A DNA stretch of 64,000 bases from Dirofilaria immitis (lineage: Eukaryota > Nematoda > Chromadorea > Rhabditida > Onchocercidae), in the NCBI GenBank assembly GCA_024305405.1, contig JAKNDB010000087.1, positions 8,124,501 through 8,188,500 of the forward strand, in the 5' to 3' direction. Each line of letters starts with the position of its first letter. Positions within the stretch are counted from its first letter, which is position 1. The notes under the pieces are model-generated. The model worked only from the letters and a program-made list of their open reading frames with translations, did not search any database and was not told where the DNA came from. Shown here one piece after another: positions 12,801 to 23,142 of this stretch. A program made the translations under genes and the position numbers.

Positions 12801-15800
12801 ATGATGTTATGGGTCTTTTGGAATGCAGGTATAAAGTTATATAATTCAAAAATTAACCTTATAAACAATGATTATTAAATTGAACATATAACTTGCAAAC
12901 ATTTTCTAGTTTTTGCCGAACTATTCAGTTAAATCAATCATTATTACATTAATAAAAGTAACGATTATTATTGCAGTAGTACTTACAATATTTATCACAC
13001 AATAATACTGAATATGTCGCAAAAAAATACACCAACTGAAAGAAAATAAAAGCAAAGACTTTGATTTCTGAGAAAGAGTAATTTTTCGAAAAATATTAAA
13101 ATAAAAAAATTGAATCAGACAATTTAGTCCGACATCGGATGGTGCAGCGGCAGTGATTTTATGTAGCGAACATTTCTTAAAGAAATCTCCTCATCTTTTC
13201 AAACAAGCGGTCGAAATTATCGGTAATATTAGCTTGAAAATTTTGAAATTAGTATCAAAAAATGAACAAATTCAAGCATTACTACAGGTAGAAATACTAG
13301 ATATGTATGTATCAAAGTTTCAATACACTAACTTAAGGAACTGAAAGTCAAATAAAAATTGATAATGCGACAATTGTAGTTCTGTTTTCATGGATTTGAT
13401 TTTGATTAATTGTACATTTCATTTTAAATCATAGCGAAAAATTTCCCATATGGAAATATTCAATTGAAATACTGAACATATAGCAATGTAAAATTAGATT
13501 TTTTAAATTAATTTAAATTGCTAATTACTAGTCCGGGATAGCATGTATCCGACACAATGATAATCGAAGAATGTATTATTTTGTTTGCATAGTGTTAGTA
13601 GAATTCTTAAAAATAAAGAATTATATCGAATGTCTTGAATATAGGTGCGGAATTAGGCACTGATGAGCCGTCTGTATTTGCTGAACGCTCAAATCTAAAA
13701 ATGATTGGCTTTGATATGATACAAAAATTATCAAATAGATTATATCAGAGAACGAACTTAACACCAAACGATGTGCAGGTATGAAATCCAAGGAGATATT
13801 TTTGAGAAAAATATTCAGAAATACCAAATACTAAAAAGTATCACTTCATATATTTAAAAAACATAACATTTACAGGTAATTGAATTGCACGATTGCTTCG
13901 CACCAAATGAGTTGATTTCATATGAAGCACTTGGCCTTTGTCCTGTTGGCAAGTCATTTTTGTGTGAAAAACAAAACTTCCTTCTTCTTTGACGTAGGAA
14001 AGCGAACTGATGTTTCACAAATAATTATATTTGGAACGGTTTATTAGATTGGAATTTGCTAAAATTGACAACAAGAAGCTGGGAATAGATTGCTAAGCTT
14101 TTTTGCGACGTTTCTTCCGTTAGGAGGGAAGAATTTCGTTCCTACTGGTTGTGTGAGCTAGCCTGACCGTTTACCACTGGAACCTTACTGATCAATGCCA
14201 AAAACTCTTTAATTAGTAACACATTATCTAGGTTATCTTCGTGGGGCACGATATAGGCAAAGAGTAAGCATATGAGGCATATGAGATAAAGAAATAGGAC
14301 TATCTAGACATACATGAGATAAATCTATAATATATTATGTTATAAAGAAAAAAGCGAAATTGATAGGAACAAAGAGAATAATTCTTTTCACATTTAGCTA
14401 CCATTTATTGATATACATAGGAGGAAATAAAAAGCGCATAATGGCGGTGGAAAATGTTTATGAACGATGGTAATCGATAATATTCTGACTTAAATCAAAT
14501 TTAATATAAACCAAAGATTGAAAAACTTCTTATGCCTAAGTATCAATTATGAACCACACAGTTTATTTGGGTTCCTGACATTTTTTGATTTATAACTAGA
14601 TTTGAAATTATTTTCATAATTCTATGATAGCATTCTTTGAAATTATAATTGAATATTTTGGTATCGTTTCAATGTGAAATTGTAATTAAATGATCAAAGT
14701 AACCCTAAAATTATAGTTGAATTTGATTTCATATAATTTATGTGACTCAGTCTGTTTTGAAAACATAATTGAAATTTCGAAAAATTAGTGGTTTTTCGAT
14801 GAATAATTTTTCATTTTTAATTTCAAAGAATTCACGAACTTGTTTTTAGGTAAAGGTGGTGAGATTGTTGATAAAGGAGATAATACATATGGTGGAAAAT
14901 GGGTCATCAATCCTTCTGGTGGTTTAATATCCAAAGGTCATCCAATCGGTGCAACTGGTACGAATATAATACAGGAATTTAACAAAAAAAATAGCGAACT
15001 TCTATCTTTTATTTATGAAAAGATCATTTGAAATCTCGGCACTAAGTTTCCATTTTCTATATTTCAGGTGTAGCACAAGTTGTTGAATTGTCACTTCAAT
15101 TACGTGGCCTTGCTGGTGCACGTCAGGTACCAAATTGCAAAGTTGCATTGCAACATAACATTGGTAAATATCGTTTATCATTTCAAGTATAATGTTTCAG
15201 AATCAGGACGCTATAATTTATCTTGACTGAGCGACTCAAAATTCAAAAATCAATTTTTTCATTTCTTTAAAGAAAATATTTAAATGATTTGTTTGCGGTT
15301 TTTTTTCATAAAAATTAGCGCATAGAATTTTATTTTATATTGATACATAAAATAAAAAACAAAAAAGAGTGGTACATAATTGTTGGTCCTTATATCGAAC
15401 GTCTCACAAAAATGGAAGTTATAACAAGAATTAAGCAAAAAATATCAAAAGAAATTAAAAAGTGCCTATCGTTAAGGAATCGGTGGAGCTGGTATGGTTG
15501 CACTGTATCGGTTGGCTGAACCATCTTCAACAGTTGTATCAGATCTAAAAGTTCCTGTGGAAAAAATTTTCTAAGTGATGCCATTTTTGATGAAATGAAA
15601 GAACGTGCAAAAACAGTAAAACAATTTTCGTACAAATTTCGAAATAATTTTTAAAATCTTTCAAATTCCAGTAAATTCATATAGAAATTTCAGAAAAAAT
15701 AATTTTTAAAAGAATCAAAATTTTTGTTCTTCCAGGAGACAGATTTACCACAGAAGATAAATAGCTCATTCAGATTTATTTTAACGGGACCAGATGATGC

Positions 15801-16499
15801 TGTCAAAAAATGGGTTGTCGATTGCAAAGTAAGCAGCATATTGCTATTGCCTTTCATTTTCATACATTTTATTGAACTGAAAAATTAGAACAAGGACATT
15901 CTAGCCCTTTAATGTATGCTAATTGAATACTTTTGAATTGAATACTCTTATTAGGTGACGCCACCGACTGTTATTGAAATGGGCGAAGGTAATGTAGATG
16001 TCGAGATGACAATGAAAGATTCCGATTTTGTAAAAATCGTTGCTGGAAATTGCGACCTGATCAGGTAAATACTTATTTGATATTAACAATTAATGTCTGT
16101 AATAAACATGAACTTTAGTCTATATTTTTTAAAATGATGCCATATTTAATACGGATCAAGCAAAATGTTGGAGATAAGATTGATCAACATCAATCTTATT
16201 TTTTTAGTTTTAGTTCTTATTAATGCTCTTCGTGATTATGCATTAATTAATTTTGAATATTTAAATTTATGATAGCTGTTATAAATAGATCATCTTTGCA
16301 CTATCAAAAATTACTGCAGCAGCGAATTGAAATGTGAAAGTTCTTGATTCCTCCTTAATAAATCTTAAACGTAAATCTAACATCACAAAAAATGATTTCA
16401 GGCGTTTTGCAGCGTAAATTGAAAATTAAGGGTAATTTGGCAAAAGCAATGAAATTGCGAACATTATTAAAGCCGGGATTATTAAAGGCTAAATTGTAA
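9853..16499 (+). CDS. daf-22: SCPx: peroxisomal 3-ketoacyl-CoA thiolase fused to SCP2 domain (DAF-22 family)
   Basis: Exons: 9853-9909, 10401-10458, 10717-10853, 11139-11202, 11775-11972, 12266-12328, 12742-12828, 13128-13222, 13645-13778, 13876-13948, 14850-14957, 15068-15163, 15477-15615, 15736-15828, 15955-16064, 16402-16499. Phases agree throughout once one base is restored in each of four homopolymers (12271-12273, 15561-15566, 16047-16049, 16405-16408), giving 537 aa, close to mammalian SCPx. The thiolase half (about 1-400) shows NNACASGST with the nucleophile Cys89, ELHDCF (His303, Cys305) and [14 protein letters not shown] (His353). The SCP2 half (about 425-537) shows [10 protein letters not shown], and the protein ends AKL, a peroxisomal targeting signal. 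This enzyme does the last thiolytic step of peroxisomal beta-oxidation of branched and very long chains; in C. elegans the homologue DAF-22 shortens ascaroside side chains. The C. elegans protein, as I recall, lacks the SCP2 domain. Two introns start with GC. Symbol given by homology. Confidence 0.93.
10854..11138 (+). other. GC-AG intron 3 of the SCPx gene
   Basis: Between the GC-TAGC start and the TTTCAG end the protein joins as [16 protein letters not shown], which matches the thiolase family exactly at the junction. No GT dinucleotide exists between the conserved exon end and the first in-frame stop, so a GT donor is impossible here. The donor context AAT|GCTAGC is poor for a GC-type site, so a local base error remains possible. 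Confidence 0.6.
13949..14849 (+). other. GC-AG intron 10 of the SCPx gene, enlarged
   Basis: The donor reads G|GCAAGT, the classical GC-type 5' splice site, and joins LGLCPVG to [15 protein letters not shown] in the right phase. At 901 bases it is the longest intron of the gene; its middle (about 14060-14340) is visibly richer in G and C than other introns and may be an inserted element. Confidence 0.85.
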
Positions 16500-16582
16500 T
16501 TAAAATTTCTAATACTTATTTTATTTGTAACAGAAATAAATAAGTAACAATATTTTATTTTCAATATTAAATGTGGTTATTC

Positions 16583-16588
16583 AATAAA
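16583..16588 (+). terminator. AATAAA polyadenylation signal of SCPx
   Basis: AATAAA lies 84 bases after the SCPx stop codon, a normal 3' UTR length for nematodes. Such hexamers are common in AT-rich DNA, so the assignment rests on position. Confidence 0.5.
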
Positions 16589-16809
16589 TATGTTCATAGC
16601 ATTAGAGTAAAGAGAGACGAATTTTTGTTATACAATCTCTTAAATTATTATCACTGTACTGTCGTATGTGACTTGAAGTAAAATCACATATCGATGATTA
16701 TCTATACAAATGAGAAGTGAAAAAAAACTAATACAGTAATCTCTAAATGATGCTGCATTTATTGAAGCCATAATAGTGTTAATCAATGGAATGGAAATTC
16801 TTTTATTAT

Positions 16810-16842
16810 ATGTATGATAATATTATAAATATTATCATACAT
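16810..16842. repeat. Perfect palindrome, 15-bp arms
   Basis: ATGTATGATAATATT and its exact reverse complement are separated by three bases. It lies just past the SCPx 3' end and could form a hairpin on either strand. It may help transcript end formation or be a chance AT palindrome; there is no T-run of a bacterial type terminator to interpret. Confidence 0.85.
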
Positions 16843-19800
16843 AAAAAATGACAAATAAAAATATGGATATAATAAATAGAAAATTGGATAATTCTTAAAA
16901 TGCAAATTAATATATTAGAAGAGAATAATTATAATGTATGCTAATGATAAAATATTTTGTTTCCATTAAGAGCCAATACTTTGTAATCATTATTACAATT
17001 AAATTATTCAAATTTAAAAGAAGAAACTATATTCAAAATCATGCTATAAACCAAACTATGTTAGCATAAGCGGTCAATAAAAACTTGCTTATTTGCGATT
17101 ACCGAAATATTAATTTTGATAGCAGTACTACGTATCGAGAAAAATGAAAGATATTAGACAAGAAAAATTTATCAACTGTTGAGGAAGTATTTTGATGATT
17201 AATTATACAAGAATTTATTCTTCGCGTACGTTATAAGTAATATTATTGATAGAGTTGATCACTAGATTGCTTTTTTTTTTGTAATTCATAGGGAAATTTG
17301 CTGAAATTTGATTGAGATTGTAGTTTAGTAGACAGAAATATTTAGTAGGACAAAGGTATGGTTTCATTGAGTTGAACCAAATCGAAATTGATTTCCGGTC
17401 GTTCTGCTAATTATCCTTGTTGACTTATTCTTACCCACAGGAATTCCGTTTTTATTGATAGGGCACTGGGTGGCTAGTTCCCATTGATTCTTTTGAGAAA
17501 AAATGTAAATAAATCATAGATGTAACGAAATTAATTAGAATAATCATTGTTTTAGAATTACGATAGACAATGTTATGAAAAACACTATCGAGAATAAAGA
17601 AAAGAGCGAATGAACGCAGTATTGACTTGTTAAATTGCAATCGTTTATTTATTTATTTTTTTTGATTTAAATTTTGATGCTATCATCCAAAATTAAATCA
17701 AAAACGCTAAAAAATAAAAGATTATTAACTAATTATTATTAACTAAGATTATTAGAAAAGATTATTAACTAAGATTATTAGCTAAATAAAAGAATATTAG
17801 TTAATGTATTTTTAAAACAAATTAAGTTCAAAAACTTCATACTTAAAACACAAATTTTCACTACAAAACTAAATTTGAAAATTGATATTATTATAATATT
17901 CGTGCAATAGAAATATTTTAATGTTGGAAAGATAAAAATTTATTTGTTGGTTAATTTAAACTTGGCCATTATAAATATCTATGATTGACATTCGACATCG
18001 ACCTACAATCATTTTTATATAATCATTCTTCTCTTTTTAAGGTAGTCACATTCATTTATATAAATAGAAAGAGATCAAACTAATTAACAAATATGGCAAA
18101 TAGTATTGCCTATTAAATGCTATTACATCATTTATATTCATATTTTGTACGTAAAAATAAATTTCATACAAATTTAATTTCATATCTCTGTCAGAAACGA
18201 TGAAATTCGATATTTTTTTGCTATATTTCTTTTAAATTTATGCAGTTTATAACAAGTGAAAGCATATTAATTCATTGTAGATATTTGCATTTTTATACTA
18301 ATGAGAATCTTAGTAACATCACTATGAAATTTTTTGAGTTCAAATCAGTTTTAGAAAAGCTGGAATCCACTTTTTATAACTTAAGCGTTGAATTATTAGT
18401 TTTTACCAATGTTATAATAAGACAAGCATAGGAATACGAAGGAGAATCTTTAAAATATAAAGAAAGAAAACTGATAAAATTTAAAGTATATTAATGTATC
18501 TACAACTATGGTTACTATCCTCAGTCATACGTTCTCACGTGATATTAGTTTCTTAGGGTGTCAATGAAAAATGATTCAATTAAAAAAATCGTTTTATTAA
18601 TATTAATTATTAATCCGTAAAATGTCCATTATTTTTCAGTAATATTGCAAAGATTTTCATTCTACTCGTAACAGAAAAGAATTCGTTTTTATGTAGTATT
18701 TATGGATCTTATCAATTTATCTGATTTCTGATTGCATCTTTGCGCATTATGCCATTGCACATAAAAACTTAAAACACAAAATCATAAGAAATAACTTGAA
18801 TAATTATTCATTTTCATTCAGTTTTGTTCTTTCATTTGGTAAAGTTAATAAAGAAAAAACTCTTTTGTAATTTAAAAAAATAAAATTTTATTAAAAAAAT
18901 CAATACTACCAAAAATGGATAAAGAAAAATCAAATGTGAAAAATCACATTAAGATGTAACTTCGCTTCCTATCATTAATGATATACTAATTACTAATTAC
19001 TATCAGCATTCTTTCTCTTATTAATTAGATTGAATCGTTTTGTAAACAGACGTCTTCTGAAGCCAAATCAAAGAATATAAAAAACATTTGTTATTGAGAA
19101 ATTTTTTTATCTTTTCAGAAAAAAATAGCAATGAAATTTTTTACAAGAATATCTTCTTTCAAATTTTATTTATGATTAAATGAAAGTGAAGACAGGAATA
19201 ATTGCAGTAATTCCGACAAGGTTTGAGACATTTTTAGTTGCATTGAAATATTAAATTTCACAAAAATAGATTTGGGAATGTTCTTTTTAAAACATAATGG
19301 AATATTCTAAATCTTTTCCTGAAACTTTCTTTTCTTTTTCTTTTTATTTTTCAAACTTATCTTTATTTTTCCGTGCAAATTTTCTTCTATTTTAATGCAA
19401 TTGACAATGACCCAATTTTTTCTTTAATTAGTCGAATTAATTACATTTTTTAATTTTTGATACTGTATCTCACAAAAACATCACATATAGATAGGATTTA
19501 ATTAGTTATTCGACTAAACTAAAATTTGATCGAAGTTTCTTTATTGCTCATTCTTCCGGAACAAGAAGATTTATTTTTATAATCAGTAAAAATATCGCTC
19601 AAAAAATTCTCATTATAATCGAGAGGTTACAATTCAATAACATTCTTCGTTACAATTATTTTATATGTAAAAAATAAAACTGATTTACTTGTCTAGATTA
19701 TTTAACATTAAATTTGCTTGATGGGTAACTTTTTCCAATAATTTTAATTACTTGGCATATTTCAAAATTAATTCATTACTTATTGCACAAAGAAATGCGT

Positions 19801-22370
19801 TTAATTATTGACTGAACATATTATTGAAATACAATTTTCGAACAGTGAAGGATTGAAAAATTACTGTAGCATAAATAGGCATTACATATATCTTGAAATG
19901 AAAGCCGTATCCATAGCTAATCAAAAATCGCTTGGAATATTACTGTAATTCATGGAAGTAATAAAAGTAGCAAAATTAATAAGAAATATATGTGCATTGT
20001 CCGGTTGCTGCATGCATCTTTAAATTTTCAAAAAATTTTGCAACATTTTTACTTTATGAATATTGTGAAAATTTCCACCTAAAAATAACTTTATAGCTTT
20101 ATTTAATTAAAATTTCACCGTTTTGTTGTTTCTTTGTGCTATATTATCAAATTTATTTTATACCATGTCATTCATTATGTTTAATAATGTATTGAAAATT
20201 GACCATAAAGAAATGATCTGTCGATTTTTATTCTTTTTATTTATTAATTATCTCTTCATTAAAACTATAACTGAAAATTTACTTCAACACAAGATAGATA
20301 GAGTATATAGGATTACCAAAATATTTCGAGTTTCAATGATCATGCTGAAAATATCTCAGAACGAACTTAATAAAAAAAATTGAAGCATATAATTAAAAGT
20401 ATTCTTGATTTTTTGAAATCTCTGAAAATTTCTGAAACAAAAGGTATAGTTGATGCGTTCTCAATTGATTTTGTTTCCACAAATTTAAATTTTGTTTAGA
20501 ATTTAAATGAAAATCGATATTTTTCATATTTATTTGAGCATATTAAAAAACGCAACTCAGAAACCCAAATTCAAGGATAGCAAAATCTCTGGATCATATT
20601 CCACCTCATAATAATTGCTTTATGATTTTTCCATTTTTAACTGTTCATTCAAATAGCTCTGATGAATAATATTTTCCTTTGTAGTTCGAGAAATAAAACA
20701 GCTTGTAAACAAGTCATTTCAAGATGTCAGCTGCAGAAAAATGGAATCACCATTCAATTGAAAATCCTAAAGACGCAAGTACAACGGCATAATATTTGTT
20801 GAAAAAAATGACAAAACTGAAAATTGAATGATTCGTATAACATTAACACGTTAAATTTGATTGAATTACTAATCATCATTAAACTTGATTGTTGTCTATG
20901 TGAAATTCATGAATTTATTAAAATCACTTTTAATATGACTTAAAATTTTCTAAAATTGCTTTTCTTTCGCTGATAAATATTATCACTAATTTTCTAAAAT
21001 CTGTATTGGAAATCAATACTATGAGGATATAAACGAATAGATAGTCAAATTTTCGTGTCCAAACATCATATAAAATGAATCAAGTTTGATTAGTTAATTT
21101 GTTTAATCATTCACATTAATCCAAAACAGATCAATTATTTTAAAAAAATTATGTCCAAGACGAAGAGAATGGCAATTCGTGCTGATGAGAGGAAAACTAA
21201 ATTGGAACTAAAATAAAAAATCTTTAATGACATATAAGCAGTAATGCAAAAAAGTTTGACTGATCAACAGCTACACTAACTTTTCAGCATTTTGTAGAAG
21301 AATAAATGATTCAGTTGTCTCCAGTTTAGAAGCTATATTCATATTTGAAACACGAAGGCAATATTTTGATTTGCTTCTGAATAAAAGACTAAAATAATCC
21401 AATTTTCTTGAAAACAAAAAATAAGGAACACATCTGTTCATTTGCACATTCAATTTTTTTATATAAAAAGCTTCAATTTTTGAACGAAGAAGTATTACTT
21501 TTATTTTTTGATCGTTTAATTCTTTTACTTCTTTCTTATTGTATGAAATAAGATTGACTTACTGTTAGCTACCTTCTCCTATAATCGAAGACAATCAGTA
21601 ATAATTGCGTTAATTCATATGGTATGGCAATGAATTACTTTAAAAATTTAAAAATGTGATCTTTGGAGTGTGGGATAATATTTGCATGTTCGTAAAGATA
21701 TAGATGTGCAATATGAATTCAATTCAATTTGCATCTTATTTGAAAATAACGAATGTACAACAGGAATAATGATGATTCATTTTGGTTTGTATTAATTACG
21801 CAATATCTGTTATTGCGCAATCTTAATTTAATTTAATTAGTTATCATCGACTAATGTAATTTTAATTACATTAGTCGCATTAATACGATTAGTGTTTGGT
21901 TTCTTTTTTTTTAGAAGAAAAATTGAACAAACTTCTATTGACATTTGGCTTAATATTTTTTTGCAACATCTCATTGTGCATCCCAGTCAAGTGATGAATC
22001 CAATGTAATTTTTTTAGATATAATTTTCAAAGTTTATAAAACAAGCACGACAATTTGCCATATTAAATGAATAGCAGTAGTTGCAAGCGATAATTTATGA
22101 CCTAGTGGAAGTTGAGATAAGCTGATAACAAAACTTGACAAATGTATTGATAATATTCCGTAAAAATAATTTAAAATCATTTAAGGTAATTAGGGAGTGT
22201 GGTTTGTCAAAAATAAATAAGCATTCAATGAACAACAAATTAGAATACTGGCTTATTATGGTGCAAGTTAATTAAAATGAGACGTAATGAATTCAAGTAA
22301 CGTTGGGATGAGAATTTCGATTTATTTTTTAATTTCATTTTAAGTTTTTTCGTTAGAAAAAATTACTATT
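16843..22370. other. Intergenic DNA, no supported gene
   Basis: AT-rich sequence without exon-like segments that I can support. Open frames at 18240-18431 and 20123-20383 are rich in Phe, Ile, Leu, Asn and Lys, as random AT-rich translation is, and have no recognisable motif. Direct repeats of ATTATTAACTAA type lie at 17718-17785, and one palindrome is listed separately. Confidence 0.55.
21848..21877. repeat. Perfect palindrome, 14-bp arms
   Basis: CGACTAATGTAATT is followed by two bases and its exact reverse complement. A hairpin with a 14-bp stem is possible. No gene is adjacent, so no function is proposed. Confidence 0.85.
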
Positions 22371-22376
22371 TTTCAG

Positions 22377-22572
22377 CCTGCGAATGACGACGATGTCAGA
22401 GACTATGACAACACATTGATGATGGCGAAAATGAATGAAGTGACGATGATGGCGATAGTGGAGAAATTGATGAAGAAGATAGCGATGACGGAAGTGACGA
22501 AGATGAGAAAGCGATGGAGATGATGAAGGTGATGAAGGTGATGAAGATGCTGAAGGTGATGAAATAATTTAA
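22377..22572 (+). pseudogene. Possible broken exon coding an Asp/Glu/Ser-rich acidic tract
   Basis: After a TTTTTCAG acceptor the plus strand codes a strongly acidic stretch (SDDDGDSGEIDEEDSDDG and further DEGDEGDEDAEG) ending at TAA 22570-22572, but only if the frame is changed at about two places (near 22436 and 22516). Such tracts occur in nuclear and nucleolar proteins, yet GAT/GAA triplet repeats also give them by chance. The 3' end overlaps the left arm of an inverted repeat. It may be an exon with sequencing errors, a decayed exon, or a degenerate GAT microsatellite. Confidence 0.3.
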
Positions 22573-22987
22573 AGCTCTAAAAATATTTTGTGAGAAATCT
22601 TTATTCTCACCCACCAGTGTCTTCCGATTGATTTTTCCTATTATCAGTAAAACTGATTGATAATCATGGAAGATGGTCTTATCATGGAAGATGTGATATG
22701 GTTAGAATTATTAAGGTCATTTTTAGTAGCTACATCTAATAAATTATTTACCACAAGTAAAGATCAGAAATAAAGCGAATGAAAATTTCTATTTCGATTA
22801 CATGTCTCAATCACCATATAAGACCCACGAAGATTGCTATGATCAACGTGAACCAACATTTTGGTGCAGATTAGACCATCTTCCGTGATTATCAATCAGT
22901 TTTACTGATAATAAGAAAATCAAACGGAAGACACTGATGGACGAAAATAAAGATTTCTTGCAAAATATTTTCAGAGCTCTAAATTAT
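22564..22987. repeat. Large inverted repeat, about 115-bp arms with 194-bp spacer
   Basis: The left arm (22564-22679) is an imperfect reverse complement of the right arm (22874-22987), differing at roughly one base in ten by eye. Both arms, read outward, code the start of the same peptide: M-G/D-ENKDF-x-QNIFRALNY. Beyond the arms the sequences are unrelated. This could be an inverted duplication of an exon start, or a non-autonomous DNA element with long terminal inverted repeats; I saw no clear target-site duplication. The transcript would fold into a long hairpin. Confidence 0.8.
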
Positions 22988-23142
22988 CATGGACGTAATC
23001 GGATTTTATTTATTCCTGCGGAAAATTGGTTTCAAATATGCATTAGAATTTTTGATGATATGTTTATAAAAGTTTCAAATTTTAACAGCATTGAGAATTT
23101 TGCTATTTTTAAAGACGTTGGTTGTTACTACAATAATGTCAA
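22937..23142 (+). CDS. Possible exon of an unrecognised gene
   Basis: An open frame from ATG 22937 codes MDENKDF...RALNYHGRNRILFIPA...DVGCYYNNVK and runs exactly into a strong donor AA|GTAAGT at 23143. The frame is also open upstream to an ATCAG acceptor at 22899, so an internal exon 22900-23142 is possible. The peptide is less repetitive than chance AT-rich translation and its beginning exists as an inverted copy nearby. I recognise no domain and found no convincing partner exon. Confidence 0.35.

Noticed and set aside
15390..15635. 81-residue minus-strand frame over SCPx exon 13
   Set aside because: It is an antisense shadow; the plus strand carries the conserved [12 protein letters not shown] segment.
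20123..20383. 86-residue plus-strand frame with hydrophobic start
   Set aside because: Amino-acid make-up is that of random AT-rich DNA, with no motif, no splice context and no partner.
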